In this document: in pieces, positions 45,909 to 58,500 of the stretch
Numbering within the stretch: position 1 is the stretch's first letter
How the letters are laid out: the number at the start of each line of letters is the position of its first letter
Assembly: GCA_002118135.1 (NCBI GenBank)
Contig: BDIU01000036.1
Coordinates: 62,001 to 126,000, forward strand
Direction of reading: 5' to 3'
Length of the DNA stretch: 64,000 nt
From: Trebouxia sp. TZW2008
Lineage: Eukaryota; Chlorophyta; Trebouxiophyceae; Trebouxiales; Trebouxiaceae
Made by a program: the position numbers and the translations under genes
Notes under the pieces: generated by a model
Told to the model about the DNA's origin: nothing
Seen by the model: only the letters and a program-made list of their open reading frames with translations
Database searches by the model: none

Positions 45909-46590
45909 CAAGACAGGAAATGAACCATCCAACTGGCCTGCAACGCAGCAGACTGTCAGCTATTGTATGTACCTGTATCCAGCTTTGTACTCTGTACTAG
46001 ATTTACCCACTTTGTATATTTTATTTGAAGGATTTGGTGCAGTGTAGATGCACAAGTCACACCACTGGCAGACTGATAGCTTGGCAGCTGCCTGGTCGAC
46101 CTTCTCAAGCTATAACAATAGAAAAGATACGGCTGTGTGCTTTTGTACTCATTGTTCTCGCAGACAGGTTTTAGATGCGTGTTGAACTAATGCAACTGCA
46201 CTCTGGTGAGATGATGTCTGTACAAGTATTGCTTTCGACTTTGTGAACTAATAGTATGCAGACAGTTGTATCCTGAGTGTGCATTGCTGTATGTCAAGCT
46301 GATTTGACTTTGTAATTCTGATGCTGATTGTGCCAGCAACCTGCATTGATTTAGGGAGAGTTAGGATGTTGTCAGATCGAAATGAATTCAATAAATTGTA
46401 AGCAAGCTGATTCACTTCGTTCCGTGCCCTCGGTCCACTGCATATTCTTTGGACAGTCTGGCTTGCAGACAATAACGGCTGGAGCAAGCATGGGCATACT
46501 TCGATGACAGCAGCGCACTTCAAGCTTGCTAGGAGTATTTCATATTCAACACTTCATCTCACCGTTTACTTCAGGCAGCTGTCACAGAGA
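45909..46590. other. Tail-to-tail region between the HSP100 gene and REV3
   Basis: About 680 bp between two convergent stop codons. It is richer in A+T than its surroundings, and no gene is visible. It should carry both 3' UTRs. Confidence 0.45.
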
Positions 46591-49500
46591 CTAACTCAAC
46601 AAGGCTAGGCCTGCTTGGCCAAGAGCATTTGCAGCAGCAAGCTCGTGTGCAACTTTGCGACGCTCATAATAGACGCCACAGTCCAGGGAGTCACAAACAA
46701 TGCCACCATTCTGTGCGTGTCTGCCGCCGCCGCCGCTGCAGTACAGGCAAATGCGCACCAGCTGCACATATTGCCGCTCCAACCGACCAGAGCGTGCTGT
46801 CAGAACAGCTGCAGCTAGCTGAGGGTCCAGCTTACATTGGTCACACAAAGGCTGAGCAGCATGGGTCAGGCCATCACACACCTGTTGCCGAACAAACAAC
46901 ATGGCATTGATCATCATCGTGGTGTTTGACATTGTTCTGCACAAAGGTCCTGCTGGCAGTGCTGGCAACATTGAAACGGAAACGATGAGCACCTTGCATG
47001 CTGATGTGTCATCTGAACACGTAGCTGGTATCAGTAAGGCAGTGCGATCTTATGCATGACTCACAGCAGTTCGTACCGCACAATGCCGTGACAGGTAGTA
47101 TCTGTCAATGGTCCCGAGAATGCTGGAGGCAGCAGCTCTGCCTGGGCCTAGGTGCTGGGCAGCAGGGCCGTCCCTAGGGGCATTAGGGCCTTGAGGCCGC
47201 TTCTGGGGCAGCAGCTTTTGAGGCCGTGGCATGGCAGCAAACCAGGCTCGCAAGTCAGCACCCACCAGACTAAAAATACGTTCCAGAGCTGGTATGATCT
47301 GCACCAGCACATTAGTCAAAGCAATGTATGTGCTGCTACGTATTGCAAGTGTTTCTCCAAACACACATGATGCATACCCGCACAGTGCAATGCTCGAAGA
47401 CCTACAGGCACCACATTGATAAAGTACATTGTATTGCGCCTCTACACAGCACAAAGCCCTCATGATCATGACAAGCATACAGGCTTGACCAGAGCTGTTT
47501 GTCTGTGGCATCACAGGTGCACCATAGATCTTGCTTTGCCATTGCAAGCAAAGCACTTGCGTCAAATTGCTTGTTAGTTAGCGATCATGCCAGTTGTTTG
47601 TAGACGAACAGGCACCTGCTTGGTGATGTAGTAAATGGAGTGGAGGCGCAAGCGGGAGGCGGACTCCACCAAGGCATGCGGGCTCACCACCATGTCCACC
47701 AGCCGAGCCCCTGCATCCACCAACACAAGTTTGCCCATAAGCAACCACAAAACAGGAGATGATTGTGCACACAAGCAACCACCCATCAACATGTGATTGT
47801 GCACACAAGCAAGTACACAGCATAGTTTACCTGACTTGCCACAGACAACATGATAGGGGCCTCTCGGCATGTCCTGAGAAAGAGTGCAGGCGTGTCTGTC
47901 TTCAGACAAGACTGTATATGGCCATACACAGCATGAGCAGCGTAGCTTGCCTGGCTCGCCATAGACAACAACATAGGGGACCCTCTCAGCAAAGCGTGGC
48001 TCAGCTCTGGGGTCAGTGGCCATGGCCTTGGCTGCAACAATGGCAGCAGGAGGCACTACTGCGGCTTTGGGGGAGTAGGTGCCGAGCCGCACCTCCTTGG
48101 CAAACACAAAGTCCTGCACGCTCACCCTGTTGGCCAAGATCTTGTGCCACTGCCGCTCCAGGTACTCCTTCACCTGTGCCCATGCATACTGCAACTGGGT
48201 TGTGTTCCTTGATGCGTTGAGCATCACAAGTGTCAGCAGTAACAAGTCTCTCACCATCAAGCAGAACCAGATTTCAGTGATGTCAAGATAGCAGCACTGG
48301 TGCAATTACGTCAAATGACAGGGGAACCTGCAGGCAGGCTTTGAAGCTGCCTTCTTGAGGAAAGGTTGGCTTCAAGCATGCTGTGTCAGCCCAACGACAA
48401 TGCTTGCTGTCACATGTGACTCATCAGCTTTGGCAATTGTTGCATACAAGACTGGACCTCAGAGAGGTCACGGGTGGCAAAGAGGAGGCGCAGGCTGCGC
48501 TCCATGGTCTTAGCCACTGCTGGGCATGTGTCCCGCCTCACTGTCTCAATGCCCTTGGCGTCAAACCCTGGCGCAACCTGCACCACCAGTCCCTCAATTT
48601 TGTTGTCAACAGTCAACACTCACGTGTCAATGGTCAACATTTACTGGTCAACAGCTTACATTTGCATCATGACTGTTGATGCACATGCCACTCTTGTGCT
48701 TCACTCAGCACCTGGCTGAAAGAGGATGGGCATCTCCCATGTAAACAAGGGACAGAATGCCGCCATGCTGTACAGTACCATACTATCAAACATACTTTCC
48801 TGCAAAAGTCGCATGCATGGTAGCGGCAATCAGCCAGGGCAGATGAGCATAGGAGCTCACCGTGCAAACACTTGAATGATGATGAGAGCATACAATTGAT
48901 GGTGATGGTGATGGTGATGGTGATGGTGATGGTGATGGTGATGGTGATGGTGATGGTGATGATGACATGTGCATACCTGGCTGGGGGACTCATACATGTA
49001 GCCCACATAGCGCTTCTTGGTGAGCAGAACACAGGGGTGGTACACCTTCTCAAACTTGAGGGTAACAGGGGGCGGGTTGGAGGCCGTCACCTCTCTTGCT
49101 ATCTCCGCACCTATCTTGAAAGCATCTTCCCTTGACCTGCAGCATGCCATAGTGCTCCTGTTTTGTGCACATACAGATTCTCGGGATGTGGTGAACAGAC
49201 TGTGCATAGTCCTTGCGCCTCTGAATTTGTAAGAAAAGCCATCAACAATTGCTGCTGGTATGTACTGTATCATTTGTGCCGTTGACTTGAGGCTATATTG
49301 TGTCAAGGCAGCACAATGCATGTCATAAAGCCAGAGCTTCTGCTGGCACACAATGCACCATCTGCTGAGTCATTCTCGTAAGACTGTACATTTATCAGAC
49401 ATCACGACACATGATAACACTGGACAGCAAACACAGCAGGCAGTTCAAGAAACTGAGCCAAAAAGGTTTCCAACTGTAGGAGGCACTTTGCACACACAGC

Positions 49501-52500
49501 ATTTCTGACCAGATAGCTAACAATACACAGCTTGCATTGATTGAATGTTGTTGAGTGCTGCAGTGGAAGCTGACCTGCCAGGCAGCAGCACAAAGAGGGA
49601 ATCTGTGTCCCCGTACACCACCCGCGCCTTCCACTTGTCACTGGCCTCTACCATGCGTATTGCATTCTCCAGAGTCTCCCTTGCTGACTGCAGTATATGC
49701 AGCTTGTGTCAGCATCAATTCAGCCAACAATCTTATTGTTCGTTCATTGAAAATGCATGCTAGGCAGGGTCAGAGGGCAGAGTGAGGTACGTGCAGATAA
49801 GGATCTCAGCAGTACACTTGACATCAAGTCAACAGCTGGCCTGTGCAAGAGAAGCATGTTATGCAGTCAGACGCCAGCATTAACAAAGTTCTTGGGCTTT
49901 CAGTGCTTGAAGTGTCTGCAGGCTTGTTAACGCAAAAGAGAGCCTGTGCATGAATGCAAATGCAGTCCGAATGCAGTTGCAATTTCACACGACAATCACT
50001 CCATCACATCTAACACCTTTGCTGGAAAATGTCATGTTTGTCATCAGTCCCACGTCAGCAACGTGACAGCAGCTATGAGTGCTGACCTGGACAATGGAAT
50101 CAGCTATTTCAGCCATAGGCATCCTGCCAGAAAATCCTGCTGAGGTGTAGCCATATGTCACATTGGCTATCAACTTCAGCCCAAACTGCCTAGCATTCAT
50201 CACACGCTGCGGCAAACAAAGCATCAGTCAGCTTAGCCAGTGAGTGATCAAATCAATGGCTGATCCTTGATATGATCAGCTTTCTACTGTTTGCTGCTGT
50301 TAGAGCAGCAATCCCGGCCTGCTGCTGAAGACAGAGGCTCCTGTTATCATGCCTAACGCCGTAAACTTTTCTTTCTTCTCCTTTTCTTTTCTGATTGAAC
50401 CTGACCAGTGCAAGGCATGCACGTCAAGAGCTTACCATGCACTTGTGCGATCCAAGGTGAGCAATGCAAGGTGTTTCACTCACTAACGCTGCACTTGAAC
50501 GATGAGACCCAAAGCACTGCCAGGTACGGAAATCATGAGTTCTGTGCTTGACAGATCAGACCCTAAGCACTGCAGGGTGTGGTAATCAACAGCGCTGCAC
50601 TTGAGTGATCAGACCCTCAGCACTGTCAGGTGTGAAGTCAACACCCGACCTGCAGAACTTTGTGAGAGGCTGGAGTGGTCTTCATGGCGCCTTTGACCAT
50701 GATGCGCGTGGACAGGATCTCCTGCAGCAGCCTGGGGACAATGCCGGGGCGGGCCTCATGGGGCAGATAAGCCACCCCATTGGCTGCAATCACCAGCCTG
50801 CATTACATAATGTTGTCACTTGACGACTGCAAGTGCTCACAGAGCTTCAGTGTCAGGCAATGCTGAACAGCAAGCATTGTATGGTGGGACAGCGGCCAGA
50901 AGCCCAAGGCATTTTCTGCAGTGTAATGCTGGGCAACAGCGGTGCAGGTCTGTCAGCCAGGCTTTCACATCTGTTGCTAAGCATTTGTACTAAAACTGCA
51001 AACGTGACACAGGCCAGCATCAGGACAGATTGAAAAGATGCAATGCTACCTCATCCTTGGCAAGACTGCGAGCAGCAACTGCTGATGACGCCACTCCAGC
51101 TGCAAGCATGACAAATCATGAACAAAGCAAGAGCCACATCACAAACCAGGGAAAGACAAAACAGGACTTGGCCCTGCGTCCTGTCCAGGCAAATGCGTGT
51201 GGGCACATGTGCGTGTGCCAAAAGCTGTACACAAAGCACCAACAGCAGCAGCTGGTGTACTGGCTTACTTGTCTGGAGCGTTGGAGCCAGTGAGGGTGCC
51301 TGGAGGCACAGCATAGTTGGCAGCGCCGAGCTTGACAGGCTGACCAGCGGCAGCAGCATGGGCAGGGCGGCCCACTACGGTGCTGTAGCACAGGTTGTAG
51401 GCGATGATGATGGAGGGGTACAGGGACTGGAAATCCAGCACCAGCAGGGGGTCGGTGTAGAAGCGGGACTCTGGCTCTAGAATGAGGGGCACTGCCTCCA
51501 TGGCTGGCTGGTTAGCCACCTGCAATAATGTCCGTCTTTCAGGATCATTGTCTTGGCATTATTCACTGGTGATCTACCCTTGACGACATCAAGCAGGATA
51601 CTGCTTGCATGGCTGGTGATTTGCCACCTGCACCAGTCATTGTTTATCAGACCACTGCATTGCTGTGTCACAGATTGTAGGCGATGATGGACGGGTAGAG
51701 GGACTGAAAGTCCGGAATGAAGAGAGGCTCGGTGTAGAAGCAGGACTCTGGCTCCAGAATGAGGAGTACTGCCTCCATGGCTGGCTGGATTGCCATCTGC
51801 ACCAGTCCTGATTGTTCAGATCCACTGCAGTGGCGTGTTACAGGTTGTAGGCGACGATGATGGAGGGATAGAGGGAATGGACGTCCAGCACCAGCAGGGG
51901 GTCGGTGTAGAAGCGGGACTCTGGCTCCAGGTCAAGAGCCACTGCCTCCATGGCTCGCCTTTCCGCCACCTGCATCAGTCTTGGTTGTTCAGACCCACCG
52001 CAGTGCTGTAGCACGGATTGCAGGCAATGATGTGGAGGGATAGAGGGACTGGAAGTCCAGCACCAGCAGGACGTCCGTATAGAAGCGGGACTCTGGCTCC
52101 AGGATGAGGAGCACTGCTTCCATGGCTGGCTGGTTTGCCACCTGCATCAGTCTTTGTTGTTCACATTCACTACAGTGCTGTTAAGAACAATTATATAACA
52201 ATCTTCCTTGCAAAGAATGCAGTCATGAAGCAAAACTGTGGCTTTACAGGGCTGACCTGCTCCTTGGCTGGGGAGAGCATGAGGTAATTCTGGGTGTGGG
52301 CAAGGCGCACCATCATGCTCTCCACGCGGTACTGGCTGCCACGCGACAGCACACTGAAGAAGTCAATGCCAAAGGCTCTGGCCAGCTCAGCAGTGCGGCC
52401 TATGAGATCCAGCTGCTCCAGAAGGGCCAGGTTGAGGCGGCCCCGCCGCAGCCAGTACTGCAAACAGCGCCACCTGCCCCCTGCCATAACACATGTCTTG

Positions 52501-55500
52501 TCAAGCTCCCTCTACCAATTCTGATTGGGGGTTGATACAGCTAGCAGTAGAATGAGCTTTTAGGACCTGGCCAGCTCAGCAGTGCGGCTGATGAGGTCCA
52601 GCTGCTCTAGCAGGGCCAGATTGGCACGCCCCCGTCGCAGCCAGTATTGCAGGCACCGCCAACGGCCTCCTGCCAAACCATTTGTACACATCAAGTTGCC
52701 AACCCTGAGCTGAAGTCGCTACACATAGTTGGCAGCAAAATAGCTTACTGGCATTTTGCCTCTGGTGTTGTACTGACGCTTAGAAAGTGTTTTTGAACAA
52801 ACTGACAGCCAGCATGCAAACAGATGTGCAAGCAATGATGCCTTTGCCAACCGCAAGCGTATAAACAATAACTGGCATTGGGAAAAGCATTTAGGAGTGG
52901 ACAACACCTGCAGGTCCTCCATTAAACCACTGTGTGAGCACATGAGGCTGAACATGTGGGGTGCGCAGTTGCAGCACAGCAGCCACGCATGACTCAAAGG
53001 TGTAGATGTTGAGCTTGAGCTCTGAGCGCAGGATGCGCCACACATTGAGCACAATACGGCCAGTGCAGTGGATGCCGCTGGCATGCAGCACCCCATACTC
53101 ATCGTTCTGCCTATCCTTGGGACTCAAAAACTGCAGCACCATTGTATACACTGTTGCTTGTGCCAGCAGATTGGATGCTGATGTAGGGACCAGAACATGC
53201 TGAATACAGCACTGAGTCAAAATGCGCCAGATGTTGAGTATAATGCGACCAGTGCAGTGAATGCCACTGGTGTGCAACACCCCATACGCATCGTTCTGCC
53301 TGCCCTTTGGACTTGGGAACTGCAGCACCATTGTATGCACTGTTGCTTATGTCAGCAGCGCTGCATGCTGAGGGAGAGGACCAGAACATGTTGAAAACAT
53401 TACCGAGTGCAGAGTGAGCTACAGTTTGAGCACAATATGGCCTGGGCAGTGGATGCCGCCGGCATGCAGCACCCTGGGCTCATCCTTCTGCCTGTCCTTG
53501 GGACTCAGAAACTGCAGCACCATCGTATGCACTGTTGCTTACCTCCACAATTGCATGCTGATGGATGGAACCAAAGAAATGCTACATGCAGCTGAAGGCA
53601 CAGACATGCAGCTTTAGTTGTCTTGGGCTGCATGAAAGCACACAAATGATGAGGCCACAAGATAGCACAGCATGCTGCTGCAACAGCCTTCTGCAAGACA
53701 TGACCTGAACAGGCAAGTGTGCAGACGGTGATTGGAATGTGTCCCTTGACAACAGGCGCTTGCCTCAAATTGAGTCCAAATCATCTGGAATGACAGCATG
53801 CACTCAGGAAGCAGCACAGAGACAGTGCAGCAAGGCACGTCCAGACTGGCAAGACATAGTTACAGACACACTCAAGAGCAGCAGAAATCATGCAGCAAAG
53901 CTGTGGGGAATGGTGATGAACCTGTACAACCAGCCAGATCAACTCAACATGAGAAGGGAATAGCCAGTGAAACCCCCCTCACCTCTGGGGTTCTGGAGAC
54001 CAGCTTGAGGAGGGGCATCTGCATAGTGGCAGCACGGTCTGCCAGGTAGCCAAGTGACCCTTTTTGCACCTCAAAACCCAGGATGATGTCTGGATCCAGC
54101 GCCTGGACCGCATCCACAAAGCCCTCTAGCAGCTTCTGCTCAGACTGAAATACCTCAACCTGCATTTTGCATGCTGACCATCATGAGATGTATTACTCCT
54201 GTCACAGCTGTTCCAGAACCCACTGGCTGCAGGAAAGTCTTCACTGTGTTATGGACTGCTTCCTTGGCACCAACATGCTCCATGTGACATTGTCTGCTGA
54301 ATGTTCTCCGTTGATTACTTGGCTGACTGGTTCACAAAACGCCTCTGACAAATATCTACGCCCAGAACTGGAGACATTTTGCTTGACAGGTGAGCCAGCA
54401 AGGTCACCACAGTATGCTTCTTGCCAGCCGCAGCTTGTGGCATCTCACTTGGCATACAAACTGCTGCATGTGATGATTGACTGCAGGTTTTCACCTGGAC
54501 GTGGCTCATGGCATCTTTTGGAGGTTTGCCAGAGTCATCAAACAGCATCAAGCGGGCAGTGTACAGCCCATCTGGGCACTCCTCTACATCGTCCATCACA
54601 GCTAGCACAACAGCTTGCACTGCATCATAGCGCGGGTCCGGCAGCAGGGAGCCCCTGAGCAGCATGATTAGGTTTGCAGTCCAACATCGGCCACATAGCA
54701 GTACATGCGTACCTATGAACAGTACAGCTATGTGAACATGAACAGCTGAATCAGCTCAACTTCATTGACAACCGGCTTTGCACGGCATCAAGACACAATG
54801 TACATGAGGATTATGCCACAGCAAGTCCTGATGTTGCTGTCAAGAGCCGGACTATGGCATGCATAACTGGCCAGCTTTGAGTATCACTGCAACAGACAAC
54901 AGCCGGCATTAGCAAGACTCAACAAGCAGAGGCAGCTTTACCTTGTGTCAGCATGCACCTCCACACTGAGGAGAGTCAGCTGCTGACCTTTGCCAGGCAC
55001 TAACCGTCTGAAACCAGCTTGGCTGACAGGCGTAGGGCCTGACATCCCGCTCACAGGGGATGGAGGAGTGATCTGAGATACAAACTGTTTCCTCTTGTCT
55101 GCTTTCGACGCAGCATCAGCAGCACCACTACCACCAACAACAGCAGCGGCAGGAGCAACTCTATGACTACTTGCAACAGCAGCAGCATTGTTGCTGCCAG
55201 CAACATTGGCAGCAGCACCACCGCCTCTATCAACACCACCAGCACCACGATCAGCAGCATCAGCAGCAGCATCAGCAGCAGCATCAGCATCAGCAGCAGC
55301 ATCAGCAGCAGCAGCAGCAGAGGTGTGAGGAACAGGAGGGCGTGGTTGAGGAGGACCCATTGCGCCTGGCCCTGCTCCTTCACCTGCATTGCCAATACAC
55401 AGCTTCAAACGCTGATAGCAATGGCTGATGCAGGCGTGTTGACCTATTGCGCCCTGTCTGACTCGTGACTGGGACACGGCACTTGGGAAGGAACAGCATT

Positions 55501-58500
55501 GTGCTGGCTGACTGACTGCAAATTCTGTGCAATTTCAGCAGCATTTTCCACCAATCATTGCAGGCGGGTTGGCTTGACAGTATCAATGGAGCAAATTGCC
55601 AAGCATTGGGCTTTACCTGCTGCTTGTGCTGTGTCAGTGGGAGTGCTTGACTGCTGCTGGTGGTGCTGGTGGTGCTGCTGTTGCTGGTGGTGCTGCTTGT
55701 TCTGCAAGGTGGGGTGGGGAGAGTTGGGGGGTGCAGGTTGAGGTCCCCCTCCAAGAAAGGTACCCTCGGTGGCCCACTGAGTCTGTGGCCGCCCTGATAA
55801 AGCTGCTGGTTTGAAGGCTGCTGGAGTTGTGTAGAAGAAGCTGCGCTCGTCATACTTAGGAGAAGCTGGACGCACTTCTTCTTCCTCCTGATGGTGTGTG
55901 AAAAGTGGGAGCTTGCTCAGCAGGTCCAATAAATGCTTAGACACTGGGATGATGCATACAGCGCTGAGTGCATGCAGATCAGTGCGTGGATGTACTACTC
56001 ACAGCTGTATGCTCAAGCAACATGATCTGCATTTTATTGAACACACCATCTTACAGCGTTTTCCTCATACATTGATGCACAGCTTTGAGGCCTCAAGAAC
56101 ACATTGCACTGACAATCAAAACAGGGAAGGCTTGCATAGCTTACTTCTGGTTCATCTTGCTTGTTAGGGGTAGGTGGCAGTCGCTTTGGGGTAGTATTTG
56201 GGGCTCTGCCATGGCTGGCCTGGGTGGCCAAGTAAGGGGTGCCCAGCAGACTGCTGGCCACATCTTCCTCAGAATTCTGCACACTCAACCCTTGCTGACA
56301 GTGGTCTTACTGCTTGTGACATCAGCAGATCAAACCTGACATCATGTGTAACTCAGGTATTGGATGCTCTTTTGGTCTGATGCTCTGTACTGGGGCAGTG
56401 ATCAGTGGGAGAAAGTGCGGCAAGCCAGCTGCACCTCTGCGGGCCTGCTGCAAGCATACATCTGTTCTATGTAGTGCAAGAGTGTCATCATGGCAGATTG
56501 CTTGATATGCAAAAGGCCGCACCTGCTTGGCTGCAACTGGAAGTCAATTCCAGTAAGCACACAGGCAAAGGTGTGCATGAGGACTTTGTCCATTGTCAAG
56601 ACCATTTCAATATTTGAGGTGCCATCAGCGTACTCTTCTGTAAATGCGGAGAAGTCACATGAACCAAGAAGATCACACAAAGAATGTGAAAATGCAGGAC
56701 TCACTTGGGTGGAAGAGGCCTGCAAGGGCACCAGACGGCCAGTGTTGGCATCCATAACAAAGCCACTCCCTGCTGCTGCCTGTGCTGCTTTGGAGCTCAG
56801 GGCATCAGCCGCAGCGATGCCAGCAGTCTCAGCAACCAGCCAGCTATTTATAGCCTGCTGGCAGGGCGGCAACCGGGCTGGCACATGCTTGAACAGCTTG
56901 CCAGATGCTGCTTGCTGCAGCTGTGGCAGCTGATGCTGCCTCAAGCTGGCTGCTACTTTTAGACGGGCCATAGGCCCAGCCCCTCCTGCACGAGAAGGTT
57001 CACATAAGTTCATGTGGGCGAGGCGTTTCAAACGCAGAAGGATTTTTGATCTTGCTCTGTATGCATTGGCATGAGGTTGGGCCATTTGTAGCCAGCCAGC
57101 AGTCGTTGGCGATGTGTCAGCCTACAATTTGGAAGCAGCAGACACAGGTTAAGAGTTTTGAAGAATATGCGCATTCTATTGACTCTTGCTCATCACAGCT
57201 GCAACAGCTGCTGATGTGCGTGCTACAGTCACAAAGCTTGAGATGAAAGTCATCTGCAGATAGCATTTGAATTTGATTCTGATACTCTTCATGTAGCACA
57301 CCTGATACATTATCTTTTGTGAAGAGTGGCAGGTTGCCAACAGCAGAGGAGGGCACTTTGAACTCCAAGCCAGCAAACACCACTGGCCTGTCAGGCACAT
57401 CAGCGGGATCGCCATAGAAGGCCTCTGGGTGGACGATGGGCAAGATGGACTGCTCCTCCATGCTCTTCTCCAGCTCAGCCTGCACCCATCAACACTCTGC
57501 TGTTCAAGTCAAAGGGCTCAATGTGCAGACTTGCTTGAGTCTTGCTTGAGTCTTGCTTCAGCGTTGCTTCAGTCTTGCTTAGGCTTGCTTCAGTCTTGCT
57601 TGCTGACAGAATTGGCTGGCAAGCACTAGCAGCAGCAGCAGCATATGCACCAACCTGCGCCTTGAATGCTGTGACTCAAGCATCGTAACCCTTGACACAA
57701 CAGACTTTTGCAATGCACCCATAACCCGAACACTCTCAGATGTGCAGAATGATGATTGTAGCAGGTAGGAATATTGGTGCACCCTGAGATGCTGCAGGAC
57801 CAAGAGAATGCCTGAAGCATGCAATTCACCTGAGTAGGAGCTGACTGCCTGAATCTATGAGGCACAAGATCAGCTGGCGTGCTATAGCCAGAAGCATCAG
57901 CAGGGTCATCAGGCTCACTGCTTTCTGGATCATCGCCTCTGTCATTAGGTGCATGGCTGTCGTCAGGCCTAGGGCTCTGGTTTGAGTTCTGAGAGGCACC
58001 ATCTGACGCCCTGCTTGCTGCATCTGGAGTGTGAGAACCTGGCATTGGCTCATCTGGAGAGTCACAACCAGACTTGAGCTCATCTGGAGGATCAGAACCT
58101 GGCTTTGGCTCATCTGGAGTGTCAGACCCTGAATTTGGCTCATCTGGAAGATCATAACCTGGCTTTGGCTCATCTGGAGTCTCAGAGCCTGGCATTGGCT
58201 CATCTGGAACCTCAGTGCCAGAAGCCTCTGCATATTGGCTGAACTTAGGGGCCAGGCTGGTGGCGATGTCACCAATTCTGACCCCTTCATTGCCCGCAGC
58301 CAATAGCTCTGAAGGGTCAGAGCTTGCTTTGGGTTTCTCATGAGCTGCAGAAGGAGGCCTTTGAGCTGCTCGCTGTGTGCCTTGAGCCTGATGACTATTA
58401 GCTGCATTGACAGCAGCTGGCTTTGATGAGTCACGGCTGTTGTCACTGTCTGCTTGAGCAGTAGGGTTCACAGACATGTTGGGAACGGCAGCTGGCCTAT

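Noticed and set aside
48857..49351. Open frame on - with a run of about 20 histidines
   Set aside because: The poly-His comes from the GGTGAT microsatellite in a REV3 intron; only the part coding the FEKVY...KKRYVGYMYE exon is genuine.
51665..52147. The three REV3 motif-A copies as mutually exclusive alternative exons
   Set aside because: None keeps a donor or the 3' part, and each meets a stop or frameshift, so they cannot replace the intact exon. Poison-exon use remains open.
58020..58228. CRISPR-like array with 30-bp periodicity
   Set aside because: The repeats are contiguous with no spacers, stay in the REV3 reading frame and code a decapeptide repeat.
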